Shown: piece by piece, positions 10,952-21,738 of the stretch | Position numbering within the stretch: position 1 is the first letter of the stretch | How the letters are laid out: each line of letters opens with the position of its first letter | DNA from: Kuschelorhynchus macadamiae | Taxonomy: Eukaryota; Arthropoda; Insecta; Coleoptera; Curculionidae | Reading direction: 5' to 3' | NCBI GenBank assembly: GCA_030620095.1 | Contig: JAUTXW010000941.1 | Span: 1 to 64,000, forward strand | Length of the DNA: 64,000 nucleotides | Position numbers and translations under genes: made by a program | The notes under the pieces: model-generated | What the model was told of the DNA's origin: nothing | Seen by the model: only the letters and a program-made list of their open reading frames with translations | Database searches by the model: none

Positions 10952-11787
10952 AATGCTTAATACACCGCAAAAGAGATCGACCCGAAAGAAAAGAGATTGC
11001 GGTTGTTCGAGAAGTCGCAGCGATTATTCTCAAAGATACAGACGGATACAGTTTTGGAAAATTTAGATTACGTATTTTTCATGAAGAAACAATCCTCAAA
11101 TTTAAACGTGGGGACCTTGATTAATGGCGGAAAAGAACTATATTCAAGTGTCGCTCTTTCATCAACGATTGCAGGCCCCGGTCATTTTATTTCCCATTAC
11201 TACTCATTAATATCGTCCCTTTATTAGGCTTTTCAATCTCGAGAAAGCTATTATTTATTCTAGCACAGTTTTTTCGTAGTTCGTATTTGATAACGCTGAT
11301 TTGAATGCCACATACTTTTTATGCACGTCTCACTCAGCGACTGTTGGCAAAAACAAAAAAAAAATTAAATATTTTAGAAATACTTTTGAAAATCTACAAA
11401 ATTTTCTAAAATGATTTTGGTTAAATTCACTTTTAGGCGGGCAGAAATCGAAAAAACAGATTTTTTTTGACAACTTGGCGCCCTGTATCTTTTCGGGGAA
11501 GAATTATAAGAGTTCGAACTAGGACCAAATGTTGCAAATTGTAACAATTGTTCCCTCCGGCAAACAGGAAACGAGAGAAATCAATTTAATATTTTTTCAA
11601 GATGGCGGCTAACAAGACGGAGTTAGATATACGCCAGTTTGGGAATTTCCGTTTTTGACCAGCAGCGGGAAAAAAACATCGAAAATATGACCTATCCTGA
11701 ATTTTTTCGATCTACCCTGTTTTCCACGACATCGACAGATTAACTGTAATAAAGAAAAAGACTACTTAAAGAAATATGATTTTAATA
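10952..11787. other. Unassigned stretch with one unrecognised open frame
   Basis: A plus-strand frame at 10997-11227 (76 codons) has no recognisable motif; the alternative frame there reads EIAVVREVAAIILKDTD, also unrecognised. The rest shows GGCGCCCTGTATC near 11480 and AAGATGGCGGC near 11600, words common in insect repeats, but no paired ends. Confidence 0.3.
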
Positions 11788-13013
11788 TACAGGTTGTTTC
11801 AAAAGTAAGATAAAATACTTAAGGGGATAATTCTTGGGTTAATTTTATGAAAAAAAATTCATATGAACGTATGTCCTAAATGTCTGAAATTATGAGATAC
11901 TGGATGGAAAAGTCTTCTTTTTTTTTCTCATTCTGAGTAAATTTGATCTCTACATTTTTTTTCGTCTGACACATGGTTTTTGCGTAAAAAAAATAAGAGA
12001 TTGATGCAAGATGCCTTTTTGCTGTTTTGTGGACACTCTTATAAACAGTGTTTTAAAAGTAAGATAAAAGATTTCAAGGAGCGAGTATTTGTGTGACTTA
12101 AAAAAAAAGATGTGTTCGAAAATGAGAATTTTTTCCAGAATTTCCTAAGATGTTAAAAATGTGAAGAAAAAAAACGAGTTATTAATAACAACTTTAAAAC
12201 CTTTCAACCAATTGTATTCAAACTTGGTAAGTTTTCTTAGTAGACCAAGATATACGTGGAGTTGGTTAAAATAATGCCGATCAGAAAAAAAGTATGAATT
12301 AAAGAACTATTAAATGATCGTTTAATAATGTACTAACAATTAATAATAAACTGAAATAATTAAAACAAGTCAGTAATAAATTAAAGTCAAGTGTCCTCCC
12401 CTTGCCAAGGTACCACCTTCAATACGACGAAATATATTCTGTCTTACGCGCTAAAAGATTCGCAACATTTTATATCGGTGTTACATATACCAGCTCCCTT
12501 AGGTGCCCCCATAAGAAAAAAATTAGCGGATTAAGGTCCGGTGATCGTGGTGGCCAAGGTTGAGGACCACCTCTTCCTATCGATTTATTAGGATATACTC
12601 TATTTAACACCTGGCGACAAAAATAAAGCGTAATAATGTTACATTTATTTTGCTAAATTGTCATTTTATGTAACAATTAGCAAAACCAACTTTGTTAAAA
12701 ACTATACATGGAGTCGACTATTTTCATTTCATATTAATGCAGAGATCAAGTTTACTCAAAAGTTTATGGGGATTATAAAAATGTTTTTTGTTATGAGAAA
12801 ACAGTGGCGTACCATATTTGTCTTTACAAAAAAAATGATTGTACATCGAAAAATGCTTCTTATTGCAAAGTAGCTGTGTACCAAATTTCATTAAAATATC
12901 TAGAGTGGTATCATAGATATTATAAAAAGGATAATTTTTTGAAAAAAAATTTCTTATAAAATAAACCCAATAATCGCTCGCTAAATATTTTACCTTCCTT
13001 TTGAAACACCCTG
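11788..13013 (-). mobile_element. Mariner-like element, internally deleted
   Basis: The left end CAGGTTGTTTCAAAAG (11790) is the imperfect inverse of the right end, whose reverse complement starts CAGGGTGTTTCAAAAG and finishes at 13013. The match continues through TAAAATA and GGGGATAAT-like words over about 45 bp. TA precedes the left end; the right flank is CA, so its TA has mutated. At 1.2 kb it is too short for a complete gene; only the transposase C-terminus remains. Confidence 0.75.
12385..12620 (-). pseudogene. Mariner-like transposase C-terminal remnant
   Basis: Minus-strand reading gives SIGRGGPQPWPPRSPDLNPL and IFFLWGHLRELVYVTPI, the region around the third acidic residue (in SPDL) of the transposases at 46.4 and 56.2 kb. 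The region encoding the first two catalytic Asp is deleted. The frame ends with stops near 12420. Confidence 0.8.
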
Positions 13014-13287
13014 CATAAATGCTCTTAAATTTCTGAATTTATTTTACTGTACAGGCTTATGCGAATTTACTACTGGGTCATTGTAATACTCAAGACATAA
13101 GCGTTATGAAATCGGATATTTTTAAAACGGCCATTACATTTTTCAAATCGTACAAAGCTCTGCTCTTCCTACATATTAATGACGTAAAAGTGATTTTTGG
13201 TTTTAAATTCGTTAGATTCGGGTGAAAGTGAAATACAATCATGTTTCATGGTTTCTTTAGAAAAGGAATGCCACCACTATGTGACGA
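13014..13287. other. Unassigned stretch
   Basis: Linker between the mariner-like element and the tandem duplication. No coding or repeat structure recognised. Confidence 0.35.
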
Positions 13288-13315
13288 GGACTCTAATCAG
13301 CTGCTGTCTACCGTC

Positions 13316-14639
13316 TGGCTGGGAAGGTTAATTTAGTTTTATAACCCTGCACTGTTGTAATACAAAATCGTATCAATGGTGACGGAGGTATCTACGTTTC
13401 AATTTGGTTAATGGCTTGCGTGTAAACGAACTCTTTAGATGACACGTGCCGCAAATGGGAGTATCAGACGATAATGATGCATTGTTTTATTTGATACAAA
13501 TGGCAGCTGCTTGTTCTGACATGATATGTGGGTTCTAACTTCCAGTAAAAACAGTTAATATTACGATAATAATAATCATAACAAATGAAGAAAGTATATA
13601 AAAAATATATTTTAGTACTTGCTTCTTACAAGAAAAAAATACAAGGTTGTTCAAAAGAAACGCACAAAATTCATATTTTCTGTATGAGTAATTTTTCACA
13701 ATTTGGCTGCTGGAACACTTGAAGTTGTTTAAATGTTTGTTCGTCTCTTTGTAATATGTTCAACTCCCTCCCTGCAACCCTTTAATTTGTAGGCACCACA
13801 ACTTTTTTTTTAAATGGCAACATAGGTCATGTGGGGGAAGGTCTTCCAGAAATGATTAGATACTAGCAGGGTCTGCCCATTTCGTTACAGTAAAACTCAA
13901 CCGCACTTTGATAATTTCGGCTAGTAAATTCTATTATTATTATTATTATTATTATTCTATCTTGCAGGTTCTGTTTGGTCTATTTTTAAACACTCCTTCA
14001 AATATCCCCATAGAAAGAAATTCAATGGTGTAAGGTCTAGAGACCTTGGTAGCCTTTCAGTGGGACCCCGTCGACGTATCCACCGATTTGGAAAAATTAT
14101 CTATCTAAGTATCTTTAAAAATTTATACCAAAATGCGGTGGTGCCCAATCTTGTTGAAACCATATTTTTTATGGGGAAAATCTGAATCACCCTCGTTAGA
14201 AAAAATTTCTGTTAATACAGGTATCAAATCGAATAAAAGGAAATCTAACACTCAGCAGTAAGAATTTCTTTAAAGACATATGTTGCTAAAATTCGTTTAT
14301 TTATTATGCCAGCCCACACATTTGGAATGTTGTGTATGTCTCCCACGTATCCATTTTGAATTTTAGACCAGAATCGATAATTAACTTTACTGATCATTCC
14401 ATTTAAATAAAATGTAGCCTCACCGGAGAAGATAATATTTTGAAAAAACATGTTATTTTCATCATATCTTCCCATAATTTCTTCACAGATTTGTAATCTT
14501 CTGTCATAGTCATCTTCATGAAGTTCCTGTACAACATGCACTTTATACTGGCTTTTTAATAATCCCTGTACAAAAGCTCTACTGACCAGTGGCGGCTCGT
14601 GGGAAAAAAAATAGGGGCAGTGTCAGTTAGAGAAAAGTA
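13316..14639. repeat. Tandem duplication, unit A (~1.31 kb)
   Basis: ATTTAGTTTTATAACCCTGC at 13331 recurs at 14640, and homology continues through the whole interval: leader, CAAGGTTGTTCAAAAG words, mariner-like transposase fragment, and the hAT-type end CAGTGGCGGCTCGTGGG at 14587. A (ATT)n run lies at about 13933-13960. The first ~200 bp also occur alone near 19078 and 28345. Confidence 0.9.
13965..14583 (-). pseudogene. Mariner-like transposase fragment in unit A
   Basis: Minus strand: KVHVVQELHEDDYDRRLQIC leads to the first-Asp region, where the usual SDEA is SGEATFYLNG, so that Asp is lost here. It continues NYRFWS and NVWAGIINKRIL, then after frame breaks QQDWAPPH-like, RWIRRRGP and SLDLTPLNFFLWGYLKE. 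The N-terminal HTH is cut off by the hAT-type end at 14587. Pieces from the N-terminal end of the same family lie at 16864-18660 and 27355-27930. Confidence 0.8.
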
Positions 14640-15985
14640 ATTTAGTTTTATAACCCTGCACTGTTGTAATACAAAATCGTATCAATGGTGACGGAGGTAT
14701 CTACGTTTCAATTTGGTTAATGGCTTGCGTGTAAATGAACTCTTTAGATGGCACGTGCCGCAAATGGGAGTATCAGACGATAATGATGCATTGTTTTATT
14801 TGATACAAATGGCAGCTGCTTGTCCTGACATGATATGTGGGTTCTAACTTCCAGTAAAAACAGTCAATATTATGATAATAATAATCATAATAAGTGAAAA
14901 AAGTATATAAAAAAATATATTTTAGTACCTGCTTTAAAAAAAAATATACAAGGTTGTTCAAAAAAAACGCACAAAATTCATATTTTCTGTATGAGTCATT
15001 TTTCACAAAAAAAAGCTGGAACACGTGAAGTTGTTTAAATGTTTGTTCGTCTTTTTGAAATATTTTCAACTCCCTCCCTGCAACCATGTAATTTGTAGGC
15101 ACCACAACTTTTTTTTTAAATGGCAACATAGGTCATGTGAGGGAAGGTCTTCTAGAACTGATTAGATACTAGCAGTGTCTGCCCATTTCGTTACAGTAAA
15201 ACTAGTCTACATAAGTTTTTTTAATTAAAATTGATTCGGCCAAACTAACTAATGGTGAAAGTGATCTGCATTTTTTACTAGACATGCGCCGAGCCTAGTA
15301 GTAAATAATATCAACCGCACTTTGATAATTTCGGCTAGTAAATTCTATTATTATTATTAATCTATCTTGCAGGTTCTGTTTGGTCTATTTTTAAACTCAC
15401 TCTCCTTCAAATACCTCCATAGAAAGAAATTCAATGGTGTAAGGCCCAGAGACCTTGGTGGCCTTTCAGTGGGACCCCGTCGACCTATCCACCGATTTGG
15501 AAAAATTTCGTCAAAGTATCTTTAAACATTTATATCAAAATGCGGTAGTGCGCAATCTTGTTGAAATCATATTCTTTTATGGGGAATATCTGAATCACCC
15601 TCGTTAGAAAAAATTTCTGTTAATACAGGTATCAAATCGAATGAAAGGAAATCTAACACTCAGCGGTAAGAATTTCTTTAAAGACATATTATGGACATAT
15701 ATACGATAATTAACTCTACTGATCATTCCATTTAAATAAAATGTAGCCTCATCGGAGAAGATAATATTTAAAAAAAAAACATGTTATTTTCATCATATCT
15801 TCCCATCATTTCTTCACAGATTTGTAATCTTCTGACATAGTCATCTTCATGAAGTTCCTATACAACGTGCACTTTATACGGGTGTTACTTCTGGCTTTTT
15901 AATATTCCATGTACAGAAGTTCTATTAACCAGTGGCGGCTCGTGGGTAAAAAAATAGGGGCAGTGTCAGTTAGAGAAAAGTAGGA
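14640..15985. repeat. Tandem duplication, unit B
   Basis: Second copy of unit A in the same orientation, offset 1309 bp. Differs by an extra ~105 bp near 15205-15312 (absent from A) and by a deletion of about 100 bp in the transposase fragment near 15690-15705. Both units end with the same hAT-type terminus; here CAGTGGCGGCTCGTGGG starts at 15930. Homology stops at AGAGAAAAGTA near 15982. Confidence 0.9.
15355..15927 (-). pseudogene. Mariner-like transposase fragment in unit B
   Basis: Paralogue of the unit A fragment: ELHEDDYVRRLQICEEMMGR, then IIFSDEATFYLNGMI with the first Asp (SDEA) retained here. About 100 bp after NYRI is missing, joining to SLKKFLPL. The C-terminal part is shifted and full of stops. 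It shows the state of a residue that unit A has lost, so the two units have evolved independently since the duplication. Confidence 0.75.
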
Positions 15986-16115
15986 CAGACAAGGTCTAAA
16001 ATGAGCACCGCATCCAAAACATTTGTTGCAAATATCCACTGCTACACAGCCACTTAAATTCAGAAAACCAAACATTTTTGAAATGAATATTGTAAGGTTT
16101 ACCAGAATTTTTACA
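15986..16115. other. Inner sequence of a hAT-type end
   Basis: Continues from the terminus at 15930 towards the MITE at 16116. I could not find the matching right terminus of this hAT-type element in the window. Confidence 0.35.
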
Positions 16116-16325
16116 CCCGTATTCACTAAATTTAAACTTAAACCGGGTCTAACTTGACAGTTAATTTAAGATGACATTTTTAACAATTGAACAAATAGTT
16201 ATTCTAAATGTCACAATTACAAAATGACAGTGACATAAGCGAAACTTAACTGGCGAATTAAGACTTTTAAGTACCATGGCAACTAGACCTGGTTTAAATC
16301 TTAAACCTTTTTAGTGAATACGGAG
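16116..16325. mobile_element. Palindromic MITE, ~210 bp
   Basis: The left arm starts CCGTATTCACTAAATTTAAA and continues ACTTAAACCGGGTCTA; the right arm is its inverse, TAGACCTGGTTTAAATCTTAAA and TTTAGTGAATACGG. The arms pair over about 80 bp. No coding content. Non-autonomous; the mobilising family cannot be told from this copy. Confidence 0.8.
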
Positions 16326-16863
16326 GTTAATGTCTTATTTGGCACCAATTGTCAGCACACTTTTTTGTCGACCCGTTATTAAAAGGTCCTTTTTATCATC
16401 TTCTTTCCAACGGGAAAATGGAGTTTCTAACAAACTACAATGTCACTAACGGGCCCAAACGAATTCATTTTCAACCACACACACACGCCACTCCTCTAAA
16501 GAATAATAAAAGTCCGCCGATAAAATACTGAATAAAGCGCGATCTACTTTACGTAAAATACGAACGGAAGCGTTAAACTGCGGCTCTTCCCCAGAGGCGC
16601 GGTCTTCGAACATGCGATACTCTCGTTGGCATAGCAACGCATTATTTTCAGGCATTGTTTTCGTTTTTCGCTGGAAGATTTTTACCGAGCTCGCACGTGG
16701 CTTTTCGTTTGGTGGATCGATACAAACGAGTTTGCTGTCGGTGCGGTGGGTTTTAACATTGCAAATGATTGATAGTTTTTAATGAAATGAACTAGATTTA
16801 ATATTGGAAACATTTAATATTGAACATTAGTATTTAGTACTGTTTTTTAAAATGTGTTAAAAA
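16326..16863. other. Unassigned, relatively GC-rich stretch
   Basis: Overlapping short frames on both strands (16349-16531 plus, 16446-16655 minus) have no recognisable motif. The word GGGAAAATGGAGTTTCTAA resembles GGAAAATGGTGTTTCTAA near 28491, so it may be shared repeat sequence. Contains CACACACAC near 16480. Confidence 0.3.
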
Positions 16864-17084
16864 CTAATTTGCCAGGTTTTTTTTTGGGGAAGAGGTAAGC
16901 GTCAAGGTATTAGTTGAAGAATGTGGACTTTCTTGTACTGATACGAGTATATCAATTTTTTTGTCTTCAATTAAACCCGTTTCTGTAACTATCCCATGCG
17001 CTTCAAATATGGGAAATATCCTACTCACACTTGACCGCGTAATTGTCTTCTCGGGATACTTTCCATTGAACAACACAAGAACTT

Positions 17085-18611
17085 CATCCTGGCTCTGACA
17101 GTAGATGCAAAGCTGAGCTGGAAGACTCATGTCGATAGGCAGATAAGGAAGTCAATAGCGACCTTCTGGCAACTCCGTAGAGCGGTAGGCACAACCTGGG
17201 GGCTAAGTCCTAGGGTCATGCACTGGCTATACCAAGCAGTCATAAGACTAAGGATGTCATACGGCTCAATAGTAGGGTAGCCCTCGGTGGAGAGGAAAAC
17301 CATTCGTTCCAGTCTTGCAAAAGTCCAGAGACTGGCTAGCCTAGCGATAACTGGAGCAATGAGGACGACGCCGTCAGCAGCATTGGATGTCTTGCTAGGG
17401 CTGCCATCATTGTCGACTTTCATTAAGAAAGAGGCTATGGCAGCGCACTTGCAAATGGAAGACGCAGGAGCTTGGCATACCAAAGGTGAGATTGTGAGTC
17501 ATGCAAGGATCTCCCACATTGTGGAAAGAGAGATCCTTTTATCTACCTACAGAGTAGCACGACCCTCAGGCAGACTAAGATGGCATAAGAGTTATAGTAT
17601 CTCAATCCCCGAAAGAGAGGACTGGGAGAGAAACAGGCTGGAATTCTCCAGAGAGGCAATTGTTTGCTATACCGATTCACATATGACACAGTTGCAATCC
17701 TCTGGTGCTGGAGTTTATATTGAGGCTACACAAACCGGGTCCAGCTTCCCTTTGGGGAAGTTTTCAACGGTATTTGAGGCTGAGGTATAGGCCATTCTAA
17801 TGGCAATAACGATGAAGAAAGTCATAGAGGGGGCAGAGGGAGAGATTGCTCATGCTCAGACAGTCAAGCAGCACTTGACTGTCTCACTCGACTCGACACA
17901 CCCATGGCGAGATCAGTTTTGGTTCAGGAATGCGGTGACAGGCTAGAGCAGTTGGCGCGACGTAAAAGAGTTAAGTTGGTTTGGGTGCCAGGACACTGTG
18001 GGATTGAGGGCAACGAGAGGGCAGATGAGTTTACTAGTCTCGGCGCCACCAGCCCGTATGTAGGACCAGAACCAGCTTTAGGCATCACTAGGCAGCAGAT
18101 AAGGACAGCATGGGCACAACATGAACTTCAACGTGAATGAGGCCAGTCCGGGGTCGGGAGGCAAGCTAAAGACTTCATTGTGAAGCCCGATAAGGGCCGA
18201 ACAGAGTGTTTACTAGCCCGAGACAGGAAAGCTCTAAATTCCATCGTAGGAATAGTAACGGGGCACTGTCGATTGAGGGGACACCTCTTTATGTTAGGCA
18301 TTGAGGAAGATTCTATCTGCACGGAGTGTCAGGAAGAGGAGGAAACTCCGCTTCACTTCCTGTGCAGATGTGAAGCGCGAGCGAGACTGCGACGAGATAT
18401 TTTCGGCACTACGGTCTTACATAGGGCCGAAGTTAAGGATCTTGCGTGGAAGGATATACAGACTTACATAGTAAGGACAGGCAGATTCAAGGATGTACAC
18501 CTGGTGGCGGGTGGTGGATGAGGAAGGAGCTGGGGTAGACTGAAAGGGTCTTATAGACCTACCAGTCAGGTCTCTAGACCTAACTACTACTACTACTACT
18601 CATCCTGGCTC
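17085..18611 (+). mobile_element. 5'-truncated LINE copy 2, 11-bp TSD
   Basis: CATCCTGGCTC at 17085-17095 and 18601-18611 flanks the insert 17096-18600, whose 3' end is a (TAC/ACT)n tail. It is the same family as the LINE at 4041-5381 (nearly the same protein for over 300 residues). It is in opposite orientation and starts slightly further upstream in ORF2 (VDAKLSWKTHVDRQIRKS). Confidence 0.92.
17100..18521 (+). pseudogene. LINE ORF2 C-terminal half: RT thumb, RNase H, zinc knuckle (copy 2)
   Basis: Reads VDAKLSWKTHVDRQIRKSIA (RT thumb), SSLAKVQRLASLAITGAM, the RNase H segment (CYTDSHMTQL, FEAEV) and VWVPGHCGIEGNERADEFTS, then GIEEDSICTECQEEEE and HFLCRCEARARLRRD. The zinc-knuckle part is in better shape than in copy 1. 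A stop follows FEAEV, a deletion removes the CSDSQ part, and there are stops near 17279 and 18137. Comparing the two copies shows that VTGHCRLRGHLFMLG is the junction lost in copy 1. Confidence 0.85.
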
Positions 18612-18660
18612 CGAACTTTCTTTCACGACCCAACAATATAAACATTTCAATACGCTGCCT

Positions 18661-19325
18661 TTTTGAGAGCACCATAATTCAAAAATGGCAAACTTCCGAA
18701 ATACTAACACCTGCTTACATTTCAATAATCAAACTGAATTTATTATTTCGTGTATGTAAGTATTTGCCAAATAAACAACAAAATGTGGAAAAAACTGTCC
18801 TAGAATTTCAATTTAGGTACCTTCTTACCTGTATTTTGCAATGTAAAACTTTGTGATATTAGAAAGTTGTTTCTTAACGTATCCGATAACAGTTTTAATC
18901 AATCCTCTCAAGATAATGCAATGAAATTTTCCCAAGTCACTGGATAGGTTGATGGGATCTAAGAATTGATGGTAACGAAGGTCATTCTGCGTTACACCAG
19001 AAGGATCTACTTTAATAGTTAATTTTAATCAAAAACTAACGAGGACTCTAATCAGCTGCACCGTCTGGCTGGGAAGGTTAATTTAGTTTTATAACCCTGC
19101 ACTGTTGTAATACAAAATCGTATCAATTGTGATGGAGGTATCTACGTTTCAAATTGGTTAATGGCTTGCGTGTAAACGAACCCTTTAAATGATACGTGCT
19201 GCAAATAGGAGTATCAGACGATAATGATGCATAGTTTTATTTGATATAAATGGTAGCTGTTTGTCCTGACATGATATGTAGGTTCTAGTTACTAGTAAAA
19301 GAAGTTAATATTTTGATCATAATAA
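18661..19325. repeat. Dispersed repeat copy (family shared with 27931-28460)
   Basis: Shares a long collinear series of words with 27931-28460: ACACCTGCTTAC, AAAAACTGTCCTAGAATT, TTGTGATATTAG, CCCAAGTCACTGGATAGG, AAGGATCTACTTT, then the CTGGCTGGGAAGGTTAATTT block and GACGGAGGTATCTACGTTTC-like words. The latter part is also the start of tandem units A and B. It is the flank of a mariner-like element rather than part of it. No coding content. Confidence 0.8.
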
Positions 19326-19339
19326 TAAATTAAAAAATT

Positions 19340-20178
19340 ATGCCTGAGGTATATAGAATGGATGATATCTCTGAACACAGGTTAGTTAAGTGCAAATTAG
19401 TACGATTTCTCAATCAAAAGCCAAAACCATTCTTTAAGACGTATAGAGACTTTACTCTGTTTAACTACGAAAACTTTTTAGCTGACTTGCGTAATGTAGA
19501 CTGGGATTTTATCTTCAGGTCAGAGAATGTTAACGAAATGGTAACTTTTTTTAAATAAAACCCTTGTTGCTCTGTATGATACATATGCACCGTTTATAAC
19601 TAAAAAAATAACTAAAGCTCCAGCGCCCTGGCTTACTGAAAACCTCAAACCTATGATGAAGTTACGAGATCGGGCTCTCACTAAGTATAAAAAATCTAAA
19701 ATTGTTGCTTCTTGGGAGTATTACAAATTGCGCAGAAATTCTACAAATTCTGCTGTGAAATCTGAGAAGAAAGCTTATTTGCAACACTCTTTTCGTACGA
19801 ATCCAAAAAAACTTCTGGAAAACCTTAAAATACTTAAACTTAATTTCTCATAATGCTAATAATTATACTATTCTAAATGAAAATATTACACCTACTTCAT
19901 TCAACAATTATTTCGTAAATAATATTGGAATACCACCTAATCATTTTAAAGACTTCATAACCGAAAATTACAGTAACAAATATCTTTTTCCTGACATTAA
20001 TAAATTTGAATTTGAACAGTATACTTCCGACATTGTTAAAAATTTTAGAAAGAATAATGGTGGATCAATTAAATAACTATCTGAAAAATCATAATATACT
20101 TCCTCATACACGTCGGGATTTCGTAAAAATCATAGCACTACGACTGCCCTTCTTTCTGTAACCGATGATCTTATAACG
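19340..20178 (+). pseudogene. CR1-like ORF2, part 1: endonuclease end, linker, RT start
   Basis: SEHRLVKCKLVRFLNQKPKP is the end of the apurinic endonuclease domain (SEHR/SDHR motif). It is followed by the linker APWLTENLKPMMKLRDRALTKY and KKAYLQHSFRTNPKKLLENL. Near 20058 the linker is fused to VDQLNNYLKNHNILPHT, which skips about 100 residues of RT fingers expected in this family, so an internal deletion is likely. The piece ends at SVTDDLIT, the boundary of the next insertion. Multiple frameshifts (for example near 19556 and 19850). Confidence 0.8.
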
Positions 20179-21738
20179 TAAACTCTGGTGTTATAAAGCC
20201 CACGTTATAAAGAGTTCTTACGTAAGTGCAATAATAAAAGTTTGCACTTACGACCCGTTGGCTAGCTTATACGGTAGTTCGGCTTTGGGGGAGTTCAAAA
20301 TTTTCAATCCCTTTCCTTGGTGTATGAAGGAGGCAAGTGAAAATTATAAATATGAAAGAAGGGCGCCCAACACACGTAAAACAGAAGTTACTGCACCGCC
20401 TTCATACACCCCTTACCCGTGTGTTCGTAAAGGTACTGAAACAACCAGTAAAACACTATTTATATGATTTGCTTTATTTAAAAAAAAAACCTGTTTATGA
20501 GAGAATGTAGTTTAAATTGTTTATAAATAGAAATATGTGTAAAAAAGGTACTACTGTAATATAAAGCTTTTTTAAAAATCTCACCAACTGGCAGGAAAAC
20601 TGGAGTTACTGGGGCCTGGTTGTTGGGCTAGAGTTAAAATTCCAACACCTCTTCGGTAAAGAGGGGGCTCTTTCTTAATGTAGAATTACTGCTTCAACTT
20701 CAAAGGTAACCCCAACCTTTAGGGTTATTTGCTTCAACCAATTCTTTCTCGTGAAAAGTACCTCACAATCATGTGGGTGCAAAAATGTTCAAAATGCTTT
20801 AAAGGCTATAAAAAGCAAACGTGCGCTAAGATGCAAGGTTTTAATAGCAATGTGCTATGTGCTAATAAGTTCAATGTGCACTAAAATATGCTATTTGCTA
20901 TGTGGCCGCTGAGCTGTAAAAAGAAGAAAAAAATCCATTGTAACCTATTGTTTAAATTAAAATTAAATGAAAGAACCTTGCTAAATAAATTAAAATAATA
21001 ATTACCTGGCTGTTATTTGACCACTGTTTAACACAAAATTTAAAATAACTATAAAACAGGACCAGCCTTTTTAAAGGTAGTTTTACGGCCACAGTCAAAA
21101 CGAAATAGCTCGAACTCGTTCCAAGACGATTTTCAGCTAAGGTTTAGTAAGAAAAAAAGGTAGGAATTTGGCCAAAAAACTAAACTGTTGAAAGTGCTCC
21201 ATGCAAAACTTGATTTTAATGTCCCTATATTTTGTCTCTTTCCCCCTTATTTATTTGACAAAAATAAAAGATTTTTAAAAAGATAGGCAACTCAGAATAC
21301 ATTATTTATTACAATAAATCTTAATATACATTCAATTTAAATTTTTTTTTTTGAATAATTTATGTTGTTATTTTTTAATATTTTCCTCTAATCTTTACGT
21401 AAGCCTCGTCCTAAATAATTAAATCTTTAAAATGTTAGATTTTTATAAAAATGAAAGTGGTCGGACGGAATCGTTTGGCTTTTAGTCATTCATGGAAAAG
21501 GCCAAAGCAAGGATTTTAGCGTCGCCGCACACAGTAAAACGTCAAACTTTGTTGTCACTTAACCCAATTTATAAAACGAAAATAAACAAGGCTTTTTAAA
21601 CCAACCATTTGGAGAACTACTTAAATAAATAACACAAACCCTTGTTTAATGAACCCCTGACATGTGTTTGCCGGACATTTAACAATATAGGTAACATCTT
21701 AAACTACATTTTATCAAAAGGACAAATCTACACAGAGC
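20179..21738. mobile_element. Unclassified 1.56-kb insertion inside the LINE RT domain
   Basis: Boundaries are set by protein continuity: the RT reading stops after SVTDDLIT and resumes at DDNKNSILLLLDYSKAF. The insert starts near AACTCTGGTGTTATAAAGCC and ends near CACAGAGCATAC. A 69-codon frame at 20258-20467 has no recognisable motif. Two inverted-repeat hairpins sit near the left edge. Size, lack of a gene and AATAAA-like words would fit a solo LTR, but I could not define TG...CA ends or a clean target duplication. Confidence 0.5.
20221..20252. repeat. Perfect 11-bp stem hairpin
   Basis: CGTAAGTGCAA and its inverse TTGCACTTACG are separated by 10 bp. Immediately before it, TTATAACGT and ACGTTATAA (about 20170-20213) form another stem that straddles the insertion boundary. 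Confidence 0.85.

Larger units (their letters stand above)
16864..18660 (-). pseudogene. Mariner-like transposase N-terminal piece, split by LINE copy 2
   Basis: Joining 18601-18660 to 16864-17095 on the minus strand gives KVRSQDEVLVLFNGKYPEK and TITRSSVSRIFPIFE, the N-terminal helix-turn-helix of the same family as 27355-27930. The LINE inserted within the codons for RSQDE. After the HTH the sequence diverges. Only the DNA-binding region is left. Confidence 0.75.

Noticed and set aside
14773..15129. 118-codon minus-strand frame in tandem unit B
   Set aside because: Low-complexity Phe/Tyr-rich translation over non-coding repeat leader; the homologous stretch in unit A is not open.
17127..17483. 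118-codon minus-strand frame
   Set aside because: Antisense shadow of the LINE copy 2 ORF2 on the plus strand, as is 5168-5413 for LINE copy 1.
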